DNA from: Izemoplasma sp964435595
Lineage (GTDB): Bacteria > Bacillota_I > Bacilli_A > Izemoplasmatales > Izemoplasmataceae
Reading direction: 5' to 3'
Assembly (NCBI GenBank): GCA_964435595.1
Contig: CAYSZV010000002.1
Span: forward strand, 44,108 to 108,107
DNA: 64,000 bases
Of the stretch, positions 53,672-61,960 are shown in pieces. The stretch's first letter is position 1, and every line of letters begins with the position of its first letter. The notes below the pieces were generated by a model. The model saw only the letters and a list, made by a program, of their open reading frames with translations. It ran no database searches and was not told the DNA's origin. Both the position numbers and the translations under genes were made by a program.

Positions 53672-54487
53672 TTAACCCTTCATTCCAGTTTGAACCGTTC
53701 CTTGTACAAATTGTTTTTGGAAAATCAAGAAAATGATTAACATTGGAACCATCGAGATAGCTGACATTGCTAAAATTGAGCTATAATCTGAGCCATACTC
53801 TCCCGAGAAGTTCGCAATTGCAAGTTGTAAAGTATACTTGTCTGGTGAACTGATCGCAATCAGTGGCCAAACATAATCATTCCATCTCCACATAAATGAG
53901 AAGATTGCCAACGTAGCGATAGCTGGCTTTGCATTTGGTAAAATGATAAATATGAATATTCTTAGTTCAGATGCTCCATCAATACGAGCTGACTCAATGA
54001 TTTCATCTGGTATGGTAACAAGATATTGTCTCATTAAGAAGATACCTGTTGGTGTTGCTGCAGCAGGAATAATCAATGCTGCCAACGTATCATACATTCC
54101 GAATGTTTTTAAAACACTGAATATCGGAACCATAATTACTTCAAGTGGTAACATAATTGTTGATAGAATAATCATCATAATAATGGTCGCACCCTTAAAT
54201 TTGAATTTTGCCAGGGCGTATCCACTCATTGTATTGATTACGACTGCAAGGAAAGTTGATGTTGTCGCAACAACTAAAGAGTTGATGATATATCGGAAAA
54301 AGTCACCTCTGCTTAAAGCATATACGTAATTCTCGATTGTAAATTTTCTTGGAAAGAATGTTGGAACTGCGGTAAATAAGTCGTTTGATGTTTTAAATGA
54401 CGATAAAATGATATAAAGTACAGGTGTTAAGAAAACCAGTACAATTGATAAAGCAAGAATGTATTGAAATGTTAGTTTTCCTTTCAT
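53672..54487 (-). CDS. ABC sugar permease, MalG type
   Basis: A 271-residue permease with six helices. The cytoplasmic EAA loop reads ESARIDGASELRIFIFIILPNAKPAIAT, which contacts the ATPase. It overlaps the MalF-type gene by four bases (ATGA). No ATPase gene is in the operon, so a shared MsmX/UgpC-like ATPase must be encoded elsewhere. Substrate is inferred from the GH31 sulfoquinovosidase next to it. Confidence 0.88.
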   Translation of the reverse strand: MKGKLTFQYILALSIVLVFLTPVLYIILSSFKTSNDLFTAVPTFFPRKFTIENYVYALSRGDFFRYIINSLVVATTSTFLAVVINTMSGYALAKFKFKGATIIMMIILSTIMLPLEVIMVPIFSVLKTFGMYDTLAALIIPAAATPTGIFLMRQYLVTIPDEIIESARIDGASELRIFIFIILPNAKPAIATLAIFSFMWRWNDYVWPLIAISSPDKYTLQLAIANFSGEYGSDYSSILAMSAISMVPMLIIFLIFQKQFVQGTVQTGMKG

Positions 54488-55380
54488 TCGTGGCTTCCTC
54501 CTTTGGATAGATAGAAGTTTAATCCTGTAATAATCGTCACAAACAATAACATAATAACACTCATTGCACTTGCATATCCTACCTGATAGCTTCTAAATGC
54601 CATTTCATAAATATATTGAACAGTAAATTCAGTTGCATCGAATGGTCCACCACCAGTTAAAGTAACAACAAGTGGATAGGTTTTAAACACTTCCATGGTG
54701 ACAAGAATAAATACCATCACCCTTGCTGCTTTCAAAGACGGCCAAGTAACATACAAGAAACGTTGCACTCTATTTGCTCCATCCATTCTTGCCGCTTCAT
54801 ATAATGAAACCGGAACACTGAATAAGGCTGCAACAAATATAATCATATAATATCCTGCTCGTGACCAAACAATCGCAAACACTACTGCCACCCATGCAAA
54901 TAATGGATTAGTAAGTGTATCAATTGGATCAAAGCCAAACACTCCTATCAGTTGATTAAACATTGATCGATCGGTTGCCAATATCCAGTTCCACATAATC
55001 CCTACTACTACAGCCGATATCATAACTGGCCAATAATATGATGCACGGAATAATCCAACTAATTTTAGAGGTTGAACCAATAATACTCCCAGTGCCAAAG
55101 AAACGACAAATACAATTGGGACAGTTACTATAACTAATGAAAAAGTATTAATTATTGCAGCGATAAAATCCTCATCTTGGAACAATCTTATATAATTTTC
55201 TAACCCAACAAAATCAGGTGTACCGAATGTGAATAAGGTCATATTGGTAAATGAATAATAAACACCAATCAATGCAGGATAAATAATGAAAATTGAGAAT
55301 ATAAGTAAATTGGGTGTTAAAAAGAGATATGGTATAATCTTTTGTTTCGCCTTATATACTTTAAACGATTCTTTGCGCAT
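54484..55380 (-). CDS. ABC sugar permease, MalF type
   Basis: A 298-residue permease with six helices. The EAA loop is YEAARMDGANRVQRFLYVTWPSLKAARVM. The N-terminal cytoplasmic stretch and FLTPNLLIFSIFIIYPALIGVYYSF are typical of MalF/UgpA-like proteins. It shares one base with the GH31 stop (TAATG). It forms a heterodimer with the MalG-type permease, fed by the binding lipoprotein. Confidence 0.88.
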   Translation of the reverse strand: MRKESFKVYKAKQKIIPYLFLTPNLLIFSIFIIYPALIGVYYSFTNMTLFTFGTPDFVGLENYIRLFQDEDFIAAIINTFSLVIVTVPIVFVVSLALGVLLVQPLKLVGLFRASYYWPVMISAVVVGIMWNWILATDRSMFNQLIGVFGFDPIDTLTNPLFAWVAVVFAIVWSRAGYYMIIFVAALFSVPVSLYEAARMDGANRVQRFLYVTWPSLKAARVMVFILVTMEVFKTYPLVVTLTGGGPFDATEFTVQYIYEMAFRSYQVGYASAMSVIMLLFVTIITGLNFYLSKGGSHE

Positions 55381-57389
55381 TACTCTATTCCTCCATTTCC
55401 ATATTTATGAGTAATTGTTTGAAACAATTCTCTAAATGGTGAATCTGATTTATAGAAAACTGGGGGATATCCAATCATTGCATCTACAGTTATATTCCCA
55501 CCTTTATATTGTTCTCCAGTCCACAAATGAATCCAATCATCTTGTGGTAAAAAAACTTCTTTTTGAATTTGATGTTCTGATACAACCGGAACTACAATTA
55601 TGTCTTTTCCAAACATGTATGAATACTGTATGTCATATAGAACTATTTCATCTTCATAATGCATGAACAATGGACGTTGTAATGGATATCCTTTGGTTGC
55701 TGCTTCGTTATATAATGATGAAATATATGGCTTTAGTTCTTGTCTAATTTTAGTCATTCTCGATAGTAGTTGTAATGTCTTACTATCATTATAGAACTGG
55801 AAATTTTCAGATGGTCTATTTCCTTCATGGGTTCTCATAATCGAAGAAAACACACTCATTTCAAGCCAACGTTCAAATAATTCTTTGGATCTGATATTTC
55901 CATATAGACTTGTATACCCACCAATATCACTATGGGTAAATGGATTCCCAATGATTCCAACAGACAATGCTGACGGGATAACAGAAGCAATTCCATCATG
56001 CAATTCCCAATTAACACTTTGGTCTCCTGCCCATAATGCAGTAGCGTATTTCTGAGATCCAAAATTACCACTTCTCATAAAGTAGAATACTTGCCCAAGC
56101 TTACCAGCTTCAACCACTGCTTCATAATTGCATTTTGCCCAAAGTACAGGCCATTCATTATGCATTATGAGAGCATCTTTTTTATTATATAAAACACAAT
56201 CAGTTGGTAGGTATTCACCAAAATCTGCCATCCAACCTTTCACGCCCAAATCAATAATATTTGTTTGAATGATGCTTTTATACCATTCAAATGCCTTTGG
56301 ATTTGTTAAATCAACAGCTCCACAAAAGAATTCTCCAAAATCTATAAGATACACATCTCCTTCTTTATTGAAGACCAAATAATCATTTTCTTTTGCTTCA
56401 ATAAAGAGTGATTGTTCTTCCAATAAAAACGGACATATATATGTTAGGAAAGCTACTCCTTTTTTATTCAACTGTTTGATTTGCTCAACCAATCCAGGAT
56501 ATACATCCTCGTTCAATGTCCAATTCCAAAATAGTCTTTTTCCAAATGTAGTATGTTTATATCCTGCCCAATCTTGACACCAGAGTCCAGATACTTTTAC
56601 ATCAAACTGTTCTGCTAACGCCAAATATTCAAGCACCTTATTCATTCCACCTTGAAGACCTAACACAATTCCATCAAGTAAATATTCTGGAAGAACTGGT
56701 GTTCTACCAACAAAATCAGTAATATCTTCTACAAGATCCAAATACGTTTCTTTTGAAGATATGATAATTTCTCTTGGTGTTTCCCAAAAATGCAATTCGT
56801 GAAACTCAGGATGTTCAAAATTAAACTCTGAATAGGCATAAGAATCAGCATGAAGCCAGTACTTTCTAGTAGAAACATATGTTGCCTCAGGGTAATATGT
56901 ATTGTAATAATCTCCACCTGAACCATCGGCTTTATCGGCATAAAAAGTAGTTAAGGACGTTTTATCTCTTCCAACACCTGGCTCTGAGGTAAACAAGGGA
57001 AAATTTCTACCTCTTAGGTTAAAGTATGAGGCTTGTTCTCCACACCCATAGACTTTTTCCTCAGCAGTTGCATATATTCTCATCCAAAATCTATTGATGT
57101 AATTATTTGTTGATAGACTGATGTGTAATCTGTCATCTTTTTCAACTAGTTTTATTTTTAATTTCATATCGCAATGACTAAAGATAATAACATTTCCTTC
57201 AATTTGATAAGAATCAAGGCCGATTCTTTCCTCAATAAAGTCTGATATGTCAAAGTTACCACGATAATGTTTGATTGTCTCAATTCCACTTCCTACAAAA
57301 AATGCAGGATTTTTCTTTCGGTGACTAATAACCAATTTTTCGTTGTGGAATATATCTACTCCGTTGCTCTTCTCTTTGTAATTAATCAT
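55380..57389 (-). CDS. yihQ: GH31 sulfoquinovosidase (YihQ-type)
   Basis: A 669-residue cytoplasmic glycosidase that releases sulfoquinovose from its alpha-glycosides. The nucleophile is Asp389 in GWMADFGEYLPTD, and the acid/base is Asp456 in LWAGDQSVNW. The spacing of 67 residues equals that between D405 and D472 of E. coli YihQ. The sulfonate pocket is intact: Arg285 and Trp288 in FGKRLFWNW (R301 and W304 in YihQ) and Tyr492 in GGYTSLYG (Y508). Ordinary alpha-glucosidases lack this set. There is no signal peptide. A ribosome site GAGG precedes the start. I recognise the sequence as YihQ-like along most of its length. Confidence 0.93.
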   Translation of the reverse strand: MINYKEKSNGVDIFHNEKLVISHRKKNPAFFVGSGIETIKHYRGNFDISDFIEERIGLDSYQIEGNVIIFSHCDMKLKIKLVEKDDRLHISLSTNNYINRFWMRIYATAEEKVYGCGEQASYFNLRGRNFPLFTSEPGVGRDKTSLTTFYADKADGSGGDYYNTYYPEATYVSTRKYWLHADSYAYSEFNFEHPEFHELHFWETPREIIISSKETYLDLVEDITDFVGRTPVLPEYLLDGIVLGLQGGMNKVLEYLALAEQFDVKVSGLWCQDWAGYKHTTFGKRLFWNWTLNEDVYPGLVEQIKQLNKKGVAFLTYICPFLLEEQSLFIEAKENDYLVFNKEGDVYLIDFGEFFCGAVDLTNPKAFEWYKSIIQTNIIDLGVKGWMADFGEYLPTDCVLYNKKDALIMHNEWPVLWAKCNYEAVVEAGKLGQVFYFMRSGNFGSQKYATALWAGDQSVNWELHDGIASVIPSALSVGIIGNPFTHSDIGGYTSLYGNIRSKELFERWLEMSVFSSIMRTHEGNRPSENFQFYNDSKTLQLLSRMTKIRQELKPYISSLYNEAATKGYPLQRPLFMHYEDEIVLYDIQYSYMFGKDIIVVPVVSEHQIQKEVFLPQDDWIHLWTGEQYKGGNITVDAMIGYPPVFYKSDSPFRELFQTITHKYGNGGIE

Positions 57390-57400
57390 AATAGACCTCT

Positions 57401-58066
57401 TTAAAATGTAACTTTGTAGTTTTGTCCGGTTATTCCAGGATGGGCACCTTTATCAATCAATGTCTTATTATCAACATGTGCTAGTAGCCACTTATTTGTT
57501 TTAAACAACAATTCGTTTTCTAGTGTTCCTTTATTTTTTGCTGATACAAATGAAACATTTGTACCTTTCGGTAAAATTACTCCGCATTTAAATCCAGTCT
57601 CTATAACTCGACATGGAGAAAAATGCAATACTCCAGCATTAATTTCAATTACAGAATTTTTTGGTATATAAAATGCTTCTAATTTACTTGAATCATAAGT
57701 GTTATTTTCAATATCACATGAATGACCAAGTAGTAAAACCATTGGAGTCGCAGCAATATTTACTTCTGATGATTTGTGATACTCTAATGCATTCATATAT
57801 GAATTGTTTCCATTGACATATCCAAATTGAATTGGGATTTGTCCAAATACATCATCATATGGAGAAACATCCTGTAGTGATAAAAAGAAATCCTCATCAT
57901 GAGCAATATAGACATTTCCACTTTTCGGAATGTCTAACTTATTTAAATATATAAATGCATCATGGAACAAGTCACTTTGTAAAATTTTACCATATGCTCC
58001 GAAGGCTTTATCTGTATAATTCTTTATCTTTATACAAGGATTTTTCTTTATTAAATTATCAATCAT
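57401..58066 (-). CDS. sftX: DUF4867-family protein (SftX-type)
   Basis: A 221-residue cytoplasmic protein with a cupin-like beta-rich core, of the DUF4867 family. Members occur in Firmicutes sulfoglycolysis operons under the name SftX, with no proven reaction. A role with sulfosugar anomers or epimers is a guess. It is the first gene of the operon. ATG 58066 follows GGTGG. The longer reading is unlikely because a cre-like site and the leader lie within it. Confidence 0.75.
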   Translation of the reverse strand: MIDNLIKKNPCIKIKNYTDKAFGAYGKILQSDLFHDAFIYLNKLDIPKSGNVYIAHDEDFFLSLQDVSPYDDVFGQIPIQFGYVNGNNSYMNALEYHKSSEVNIAATPMVLLLGHSCDIENNTYDSSKLEAFYIPKNSVIEINAGVLHFSPCRVIETGFKCGVILPKGTNVSFVSAKNKGTLENELLFKTNKWLLAHVDNKTLIDKGAHPGITGQNYKVTF

Positions 58067-58082
58067 ATTTTCCACCAAAATA

Positions 58083-58096
58083 TGTAACCGCTTTCC
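58083..58096. promoter_or_regulatory. Cre-like site before the sulfoglycolysis operon
   Basis: TGTAACCGCTTTCC matches TGWNANCGNTNWCA at all positions but the last. It lies 17 bases before the first start codon, so binding of a CcpA-like protein would block early transcription when better sugars are present. I could not place a convincing -35/-10 pair. Confidence 0.55.
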
Positions 58097-58435
58097 TTTA
58101 AATGTAAAAAAAATAGATTGCTGCATTTGCTTATAAGGCTCAATAATCTAAAAGATAATAAACAAAATAATCTATCTAGCATTATTTCTACATTAATTTT
58201 ATCACTAAAATTTTCTGTTTTCAAGAAAATTTAATATTTTTTTATACAAATATGTATCTTTTTATTCAAAATATAATCAATTATTGTAAAACATGTGAAA
58301 TGACCATCCATTTAAAACTTACTATAAAAGATATAGAAAAGAGAAAAATACTACCACTATTTTCTTCAATAACCTCTCGAATATCTTTTCAATAACCAAT
58401 TTGCATTTTATAATACTTAATTGAAATAAATTTCA
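58097..58435. other. AT-rich intergenic stretch
   Basis: More than 300 bases with no gene. It should hold the operon promoter and the GntR operator. I see only weak promoter-like sequences and no clear palindrome. Confidence 0.5.
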
Positions 58436-58467
58436 TAAGAAAAGACAATGCAAAATCTACATTGTCT
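58436..58467 (-). terminator. Intrinsic terminator of the 34-aa peptide gene
   Basis: AGACAATG and CATTGTCT form an eight-base stem, with TTTCTTAT following on the minus strand, 28 bases after the small frame stops. Confidence 0.75.
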
Positions 58468-58494
58468 AATAACTTTTAGTGTTATATTAAGTTC

Positions 58495-58599
58495 CTATTT
58501 GAATACTTTAGTAATAGTCTTAATTATACTTTTTGTAACTTGATCAACTTTGATTGAAATATCTCTAAATGCATCGATCGAAGTTTTGTAATAGTTCAT
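58495..58599 (-). CDS. Small amphipathic peptide (34 aa)
   Basis: The frame begins MNYYKTSIDAFRDISIKV and ends with KTITKVFK. GTGAGGAC lies upstream of the ATG, a promoter 47 bases before it, and a terminator after it, so a full transcription unit is present. Hydrophobic Ile/Val/Phe residues recur every three to four positions with Lys/Asp between, which suggests a membrane-surface helix. Small toxins and modulins have this look, but I recognise no family. A longer frame reaches to 58692 but begins upstream of the promoter -10. Confidence 0.5.
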   Translation of the reverse strand: MNYYKTSIDAFRDISIKVDQVTKSIIKTITKVFK

Positions 58600-58645
58600 C
58601 TCTAAAGTCCTCACTTTCTGAACAAAGTTTATTAAAATCGATTCT

Positions 58646-58673
58646 ATTATACTGCGATTAAAAGAAATGTAAA
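58646..58673 (-). promoter_or_regulatory. Promoter of the 34-aa peptide gene
   Basis: TTTACA (58668-58673) and TATAAT (58646-58651) are 16 bases apart on the minus strand. Confidence 0.7.
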
Positions 58674-58804
58674 TAGATATAGCAATGAACACGCTTTCTT
58701 AAATAAATCAATTTTTATTAATGAATTTATTTTGATCTAAAATGACATTATCAAAGGCATTCAGATATATTGCAGTCACTTTTAAGTTTGATTATAAAAG
58801 TAAT

Positions 58805-58833
58805 TTGTATTCAAACTGTAATAATGATAAAAT
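58805..58833 (+). promoter_or_regulatory. Promoter of the PAS-GGDEF-HD-GYP gene
   Basis: TTGTAT (58805-58810) and TAAAAT (58828-58833) are 17 bases apart, 65 bases before the start. Confidence 0.55.
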
Positions 58834-58897
58834 GAGATAAGTGTAATTTCTTAATTAACGCATTTATACATTGATATTTTCATAAGGAGAAATATAT

Positions 58898-61873
58898 ATG
58901 AATGAAAAATTCTATAGTAATTTGATTCAAAATTTACCAAGTGGTTATGGATTCCATAAAATAATTGTTGATGAGAACAATATTCCTGTTGATTATATTT
59001 TTCTTGATGTAAATCCAACTTTTGAGCTGTATACTGGTTTGAAAAGAGAGGATATTATTGGAAAATCTGTAATTGAAGTAATTCCTCAAATAATTGAAGA
59101 AACTTTTGATTGGATTCAATTTTATGGAGATATTGCTTTGAACGGTGGAACCAAAACGTTTACTCAGTTCTCTGAACCTTTAAATAAGACATATAAAATC
59201 AAAGTATTTTCACCTGAAGAAAATTATTTCATTACTTTCTTTAGTGATTATTCTGAGGAACAAGAAACCATTCAGGTTTTTGACAAGGTAATAAAAAATG
59301 CTCCTGTACCAATAATGATACATGCAGAAGATGGAGAAGTTATGCAAATTAGTGATACATGGACTACTCTTACAGGGTATACTCCAGATGATATTTCAAC
59401 TATTGCTGACTGGGCTAATAAAGCTTATGGACTAAAACAAGAAGAAATTGTTTCTTTTATTGAACAGTTATATAACTTGAAATCTAGTCAACATGATGGT
59501 GAATTTCTTGTGAAAACCAAGTCTGGCGAACAACAGCTTTGGGATTTTCATTCTACATATATCGGTAAATTACCTGATAGCAGAAAATTAGCTATGAGTG
59601 TTGCCTTAGACATTACAGAAAAAAACAAATTAGAAGAAACTCTGTCTTCTGAAAGAACACTATTTGAGTTGACTCTCTTATCTGTTGGTGATGGTGTTAT
59701 TACAACTGATGCAAAAGGTCACATAACACTTTTAAACAATGTTGCAGAAGAACTAACTGGCTGGAAAAGTACAGATGCCATAGGAAAAAGAATCGAAGAA
59801 ATTTTTCAAATTTACAATGAATTAACAGGAAAAAAATGCGAAAACATTGTTGAAAAAGTAATCCGACAAGGGAAGAGACAAGAACTTGCTAATTCCACAA
59901 TATTATTATCAAAAGACGGTACAAAAAGACCAATCGCTGATAGTGCAGCACCAATCATTTTACACAATGGGGATGTTATTGGTTGTGTATTGGTATTTAG
60001 AGATTACACTGAGAAGTATCAAGAGCAAAGAAAGAGACAACAGTTGGTTGAAGAATTGAAGGACATGCAAATCTTACTCCAATCAAGTTTAGAAAGCACA
60101 AAAGACATCTTGATTATTTCACTTGATAGAGATTATAAATACTTATATTTTAATAAAACACATCAAAACGATATGGTATCTGCATACAATACACAAATTA
60201 ATGTTGGTGATTGCATTTTCGACCATATGACAAACAAAAATGACATAGAAAGAATTAAAGCAAACTATGATAAAGCTCTTTCTGGAACAGCTCATACAAC
60301 GCTAGAAAAATATGGTGACAAAGTAGTAAGTTATTACGAAACAAAATTCAACCCAATACACAATCTCCAAGGCAAGATTATTGGTCTAACAGTGTTTGCC
60401 GAAAATGTTACAAAAAGAATAGATATGGAGAAAACTATAATTTCCAATGAAAAAAGATATAGAGGTTTGATAGACAACTTAAAAGAGGGAGTAGTTGTTC
60501 ATGCTCCAGATACAAAAATAATCTCTTGTAACCTAAAAGCTTCAGAAATGCTAGGCATTTCCATTGATGAATTGACTGGTAAATTCTCCAATAATCTTGA
60601 TTTTAATTTTGTCTGTGAAAACTTAGACAAGATGAAAGTCAAAGATTATCCTGTTAATTTAATAAAATCTAATAATTCTCCAATCAAAGATCAAATATTG
60701 GGTATACAACAAAAGGATGAAAATAATCTGTTATGGGTGCAAGTTAACGGGATTCCAGTTTTATCTACTGATGGAACATTAGAGGAAATTGTAATCAGTT
60801 TTAAAGACATAACCTATGAGAGATTGCATCAAGAACAATTAGAATTCGCAGCCCACAATGACTATTTAACTGGATTATTCAATCGTAGATATTATGAGGA
60901 AACATTAGAAATTTTAGATATCGAAGAGAATTATCCACTTACTATTGTAATGGCGGACATAAATGGTCTAAAATTAATCAATGATGCATTTGGCCATGCA
61001 ACAGGAGACAAATTGCTCGTTTCCGCCGCTAACCTACTACAAGAATATTGTAGACCAACTGATATATTAGCTAGGATCGGAGGAGACGAATTTGTAATCT
61101 TAATGCCCAAAACCAATGAGTCAGTTGCTGGAGAATTTATAAGTAACTTAAAACAAAAATCCTCAAAAATTGAAACAGAATCAATTCCATTATCAATTTC
61201 GTTTGGATATAGTTCAAAAACAATGAGTATTGAAGATATTCAAGAAGTATATAGAAGTGCAGAAGATTTAATGTATCGAGAAAAACTACTTGAAATTCCA
61301 TCAATGCGTAGTAGTGCGATTGAGACTATTCTAAATACACTTTATGAAAAAGATCCAAAATCTGAAACTCATTCAAGAACTGTTTCTATCCTAAGTGAAG
61401 AAATCGCAAAAGCAGCTGGACTAAGCATACAAGATGTTTCAGAAGTAAAAACTGCAGGATTACTCCACGATATAGGGAAAATAATTATATCATCTTCAAT
61501 TATTAACAAAACAGGTCTTTTGACTTCCGATGAATATACCACTATGAAAAATCATAGTGAAATTGGATTTAGAATCCTCAATTCTACACAAGATATGAGG
61601 AGCATCTCTAATATTGTTCTCAATCATCATGAAAGATGGGATGGTAAAGGATATCCACGAGGCATCAAAAAAGAAGAAATTCCATACAAATCAAGAATCA
61701 TCTCAATTGCAGATGCATTTGATGCTATGACTAGTCTAAGAAACTATCGTGCTAGTATTAGTAAAGAGGAAGCTTTGCAGGAGATCATTGATCATGCAGG
61801 AACACAATTTGATCCTGAATTGGTAAAAATATTCGAAACAAACTTTGACAAAATCATCAGGATAGATTTATAA
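58898..61873 (+). CDS. PAS-rich GGDEF/HD-GYP cyclic-di-GMP protein
   Basis: A 991-residue cytoplasmic signalling protein with no clear membrane helix. Four or more PAS domains cover about 1-640. The GGDEF cyclase has an intact RIGGDEF (about 728) and the inhibitory RxxD five residues before it (RPTD). The HD-GYP phosphodiesterase has LLHDIGK (about 857) and HHERWDGKGYP (about 917). Both activities, making and breaking cyclic-di-GMP, look possible. PAS input and GGDEF next to HD-GYP is a known arrangement in Clostridia but uncommon among Acholeplasma relatives. AAGGAG precedes the start. Confidence 0.92.
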   Translation: MNEKFYSNLIQNLPSGYGFHKIIVDENNIPVDYIFLDVNPTFELYTGLKREDIIGKSVIEVIPQIIEETFDWIQFYGDIALNGGTKTFTQFSEPLNKTYKIKVFSPEENYFITFFSDYSEEQETIQVFDKVIKNAPVPIMIHAEDGEVMQISDTWTTLTGYTPDDISTIADWANKAYGLKQEEIVSFIEQLYNLKSSQHDGEFLVKTKSGEQQLWDFHSTYIGKLPDSRKLAMSVALDITEKNKLEETLSSERTLFELTLLSVGDGVITTDAKGHITLLNNVAEELTGWKSTDAIGKRIEEIFQIYNELTGKKCENIVEKVIRQGKRQELANSTILLSKDGTKRPIADSAAPIILHNGDVIGCVLVFRDYTEKYQEQRKRQQLVEELKDMQILLQSSLESTKDILIISLDRDYKYLYFNKTHQNDMVSAYNTQINVGDCIFDHMTNKNDIERIKANYDKALSGTAHTTLEKYGDKVVSYYETKFNPIHNLQGKIIGLTVFAENVTKRIDMEKTIISNEKRYRGLIDNLKEGVVVHAPDTKIISCNLKASEMLGISIDELTGKFSNNLDFNFVCENLDKMKVKDYPVNLIKSNNSPIKDQILGIQQKDENNLLWVQVNGIPVLSTDGTLEEIVISFKDITYERLHQEQLEFAAHNDYLTGLFNRRYYEETLEILDIEENYPLTIVMADINGLKLINDAFGHATGDKLLVSAANLLQEYCRPTDILARIGGDEFVILMPKTNESVAGEFISNLKQKSSKIETESIPLSISFGYSSKTMSIEDIQEVYRSAEDLMYREKLLEIPSMRSSAIETILNTLYEKDPKSETHSRTVSILSEEIAKAAGLSIQDVSEVKTAGLLHDIGKIIISSSIINKTGLLTSDEYTTMKNHSEIGFRILNSTQDMRSISNIVLNHHERWDGKGYPRGIKKEEIPYKSRIISIADAFDAMTSLRNYRASISKEEALQEIIDHAGTQFDPELVKIFETNFDKIIRIDL

Positions 61874-61908
61874 AAATAAAAACCACCCTTTCAAATAGGT
61901 GGTTTTTA
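61873..61908. terminator. Intrinsic terminator, likely bidirectional
   Basis: AAAACCACC and GGTGGTTTT form a nine-base stem with A and T runs outside. It separates the convergent cyclic-di-GMP and repeat-protein genes. Confidence 0.82.
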
Positions 61909-61960
61909 TTTAATATTTTTTTCGAATTTCTATAAAGGTTATTCAATTCGATTATCTATT

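Noticed and set aside
55380..57389. Reading the GH31 protein as an ordinary alpha-glucosidase or alpha-xylosidase
   Set aside because: The Arg285/Trp288/Tyr492 set and the operon fit sulfoquinovosidase; ordinary GH31 enzymes lack these residues.
58600..58692. Longer 65-codon version of the small peptide near 58.6 kb
   Set aside because: Its first 31 codons cover the -10/-35 region and have no ribosome site; the 34-codon start has one.
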